This document shows positions 63,704-64,000 of a stretch of 64,000 nt of DNA, piece by piece. The notes below the pieces were generated by a model. That model saw only the letters and a program-made list of their open reading frames with translations, was not told the DNA's origin and ran no database searches. The position numbers were made by a program, and so were the translations under genes. The stretch is from positions 310,001 through 374,000 of the forward strand of contig CAVYRS010000002.1 in the NCBI GenBank assembly GCA_963770995.1, given 5' to 3'. The stretch is from CAVSWN01 sp963770995. GTDB lineage: Bacteria > Acidobacteriota > Vicinamibacteria > Vicinamibacterales > CAVVIG01. Positions within the stretch are counted from its first letter, which is position 1; each line of letters opens with the position of its first letter.

Positions 63704-64000
63704 CGCCGGTGCTTCAGCCGCGTGCGCCGCGCGGTGTCGGGCGTCGAGAGGGTCAGCGCGTCCAGGGGACTCGCGACGGCCTGCAGATGCGTGCGCGAGA
63801 GATGGAGATACAGCACCGTGTGCCGAATCTCCACGTGGCCGAGGAGCAGCTGAATGGTCCGGAGGTCCGCGCCACTCTCGAGCAGGTGTGTCGCATAGGA
63901 ATGCCGCAAGAGATGCGGCGAGCAGCGCTTGCGGAGCCCGGCGCGCTGGGCGGCGACGACACAAGCCTCCCAGAGAATCTTGGGCGTGATGGGCTTGTCG
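63700..64000 (-). CDS. Tyrosine recombinase (phage-integrase family), C-terminal part
   Basis: About 99 residues are visible. KPITPKILWEACVVAAQRAG, then CSPHLLRHSYATHLLESGAD (box II HxxR), LLGHVEIRHTVLYLHLSR with the catalytic His in LLGH and nucleophile Tyr in LYLH, ending SPLDAL and a basic tail. It is the partner type often found upstream of IS91 transposases. It is not at the attI side of the cassette array, so I do not call it the integron integrase; the N-terminal half, which would show the IntI-specific patch, is outside the window. Confidence 0.85.
   Translation of the reverse strand, partial: DKPITPKILWEACVVAAQRAGLRKRCSPHLLRHSYATHLLESGADLRTIQLLLGHVEIRHTVLYLHLSRTHLQAVASPLDALTLSTPDTARRTRLKHRR

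Larger units (their letters stand above)
62196..64000 (-). mobile_element. IS91-family element with tyrosine recombinase, right side outside window
   Basis: A tyrosine recombinase and an IS91 transposase in an overlapping pair, with an inverted repeat beyond the transposase stop. The left end probably lies between 62146 and 62512, next to the cassette array; the origin end is beyond the window. Confidence 0.7.

Noticed and set aside
63700..64000. Tyrosine recombinase as the integron integrase IntI
   Set aside because: It lies at the 3' end of the array, not the attI side, and overlaps an IS91 transposase as such recombinases often do. The IntI-specific patch would be outside the window, so the point stays formally open.

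Overview
The window is high-GC DNA, densely packed with genes on both strands. The gene content points to an Acidobacteriota genome of the Vicinamibacteria type. This is inferred from a long Oar-like TonB-dependent receptor with a carboxypeptidase-regulatory-like N-terminus, a Ser/Thr kinase fused to a TolB-like propeller, S9, M61 and PQQ enzymes, many Tat or lipoprotein enzymes, and abundant intergenic hairpin and simple-word repeats. No rRNA, tRNA or CRISPR array was recognised.

Layout. (1) 1-4.7 kb, minus strand: a sugar-acid catabolic cluster with a sugar ABC ATPase (cut by the window edge), an SMP-30 lactonase, an enolase-superfamily sugar-acid dehydratase, a four-helix-bundle (S23) protein between inverted simple-repeat arrays, and an SDR dehydrogenase. 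(2) 4.8-15.6 kb, plus strand: secreted aldose epimerase, MBL-fold hydrolase, S9 peptidase, GH31, a two-subunit molybdenum hydroxylase and ArsC. (3) 15.6-30.4 kb: PcaGH-like dioxygenase subunits, EgtD, a MarR-GNAT fusion with its palindromic operator, a TonB-dependent receptor divergent from a LysR regulator, GH127, a STAS-phosphotransferase fusion, DinB and a sulfite-oxidase-family protein. (4) 30.5-42.3 kb: a cytidylate-kinase-like protein, a GntR/ABC exporter set, heme-binding and FAD proteins, and a respiratory set of c-type cytochrome, PQQ dehydrogenase and beta-propeller protein, then an amidohydrolase. (5) 42.6-48.6 kb, minus strand: a SUF iron-sulfur operon (A-type carrier, sufB, C, D, S, U, T), with junctions overlapping or nearly so. 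(6) 48.8-59.2 kb: glycosyltransferase, Ser/Thr kinase, a kinase relic, MFS transporter and M61 peptidase, with four same-orientation copies of a ~54-bp hairpin repeat. (7) 59.45-62.15 kb: three integron gene cassettes with attC sites and no integrase. (8) 62.2-64 kb: an IS91-family transposase translationally coupled to a tyrosine recombinase.

The most notable features are repeats and mobile DNA. The integron array has diagnostic cassette-specific core-site complementarity and an extrahelical base in each attC stem, and two adjacent cassettes encode paralogues of an unrecognised family. Intergenic-type repeats have entered coding sequence: palindromes interrupt an ABC ATPase, a GH31 and a PcaG-like protein in frame, and two adjacent respiratory genes have signal-peptide cores encoded by repeats.

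Caution: about 10.4-15.1 kb and 40.9-49.1 kb carry many single-base insertions that break otherwise conserved genes, including the SUF operon. I read most of these as sequence errors rather than pseudogenes, so coordinates for those genes are whole-gene spans across frames.
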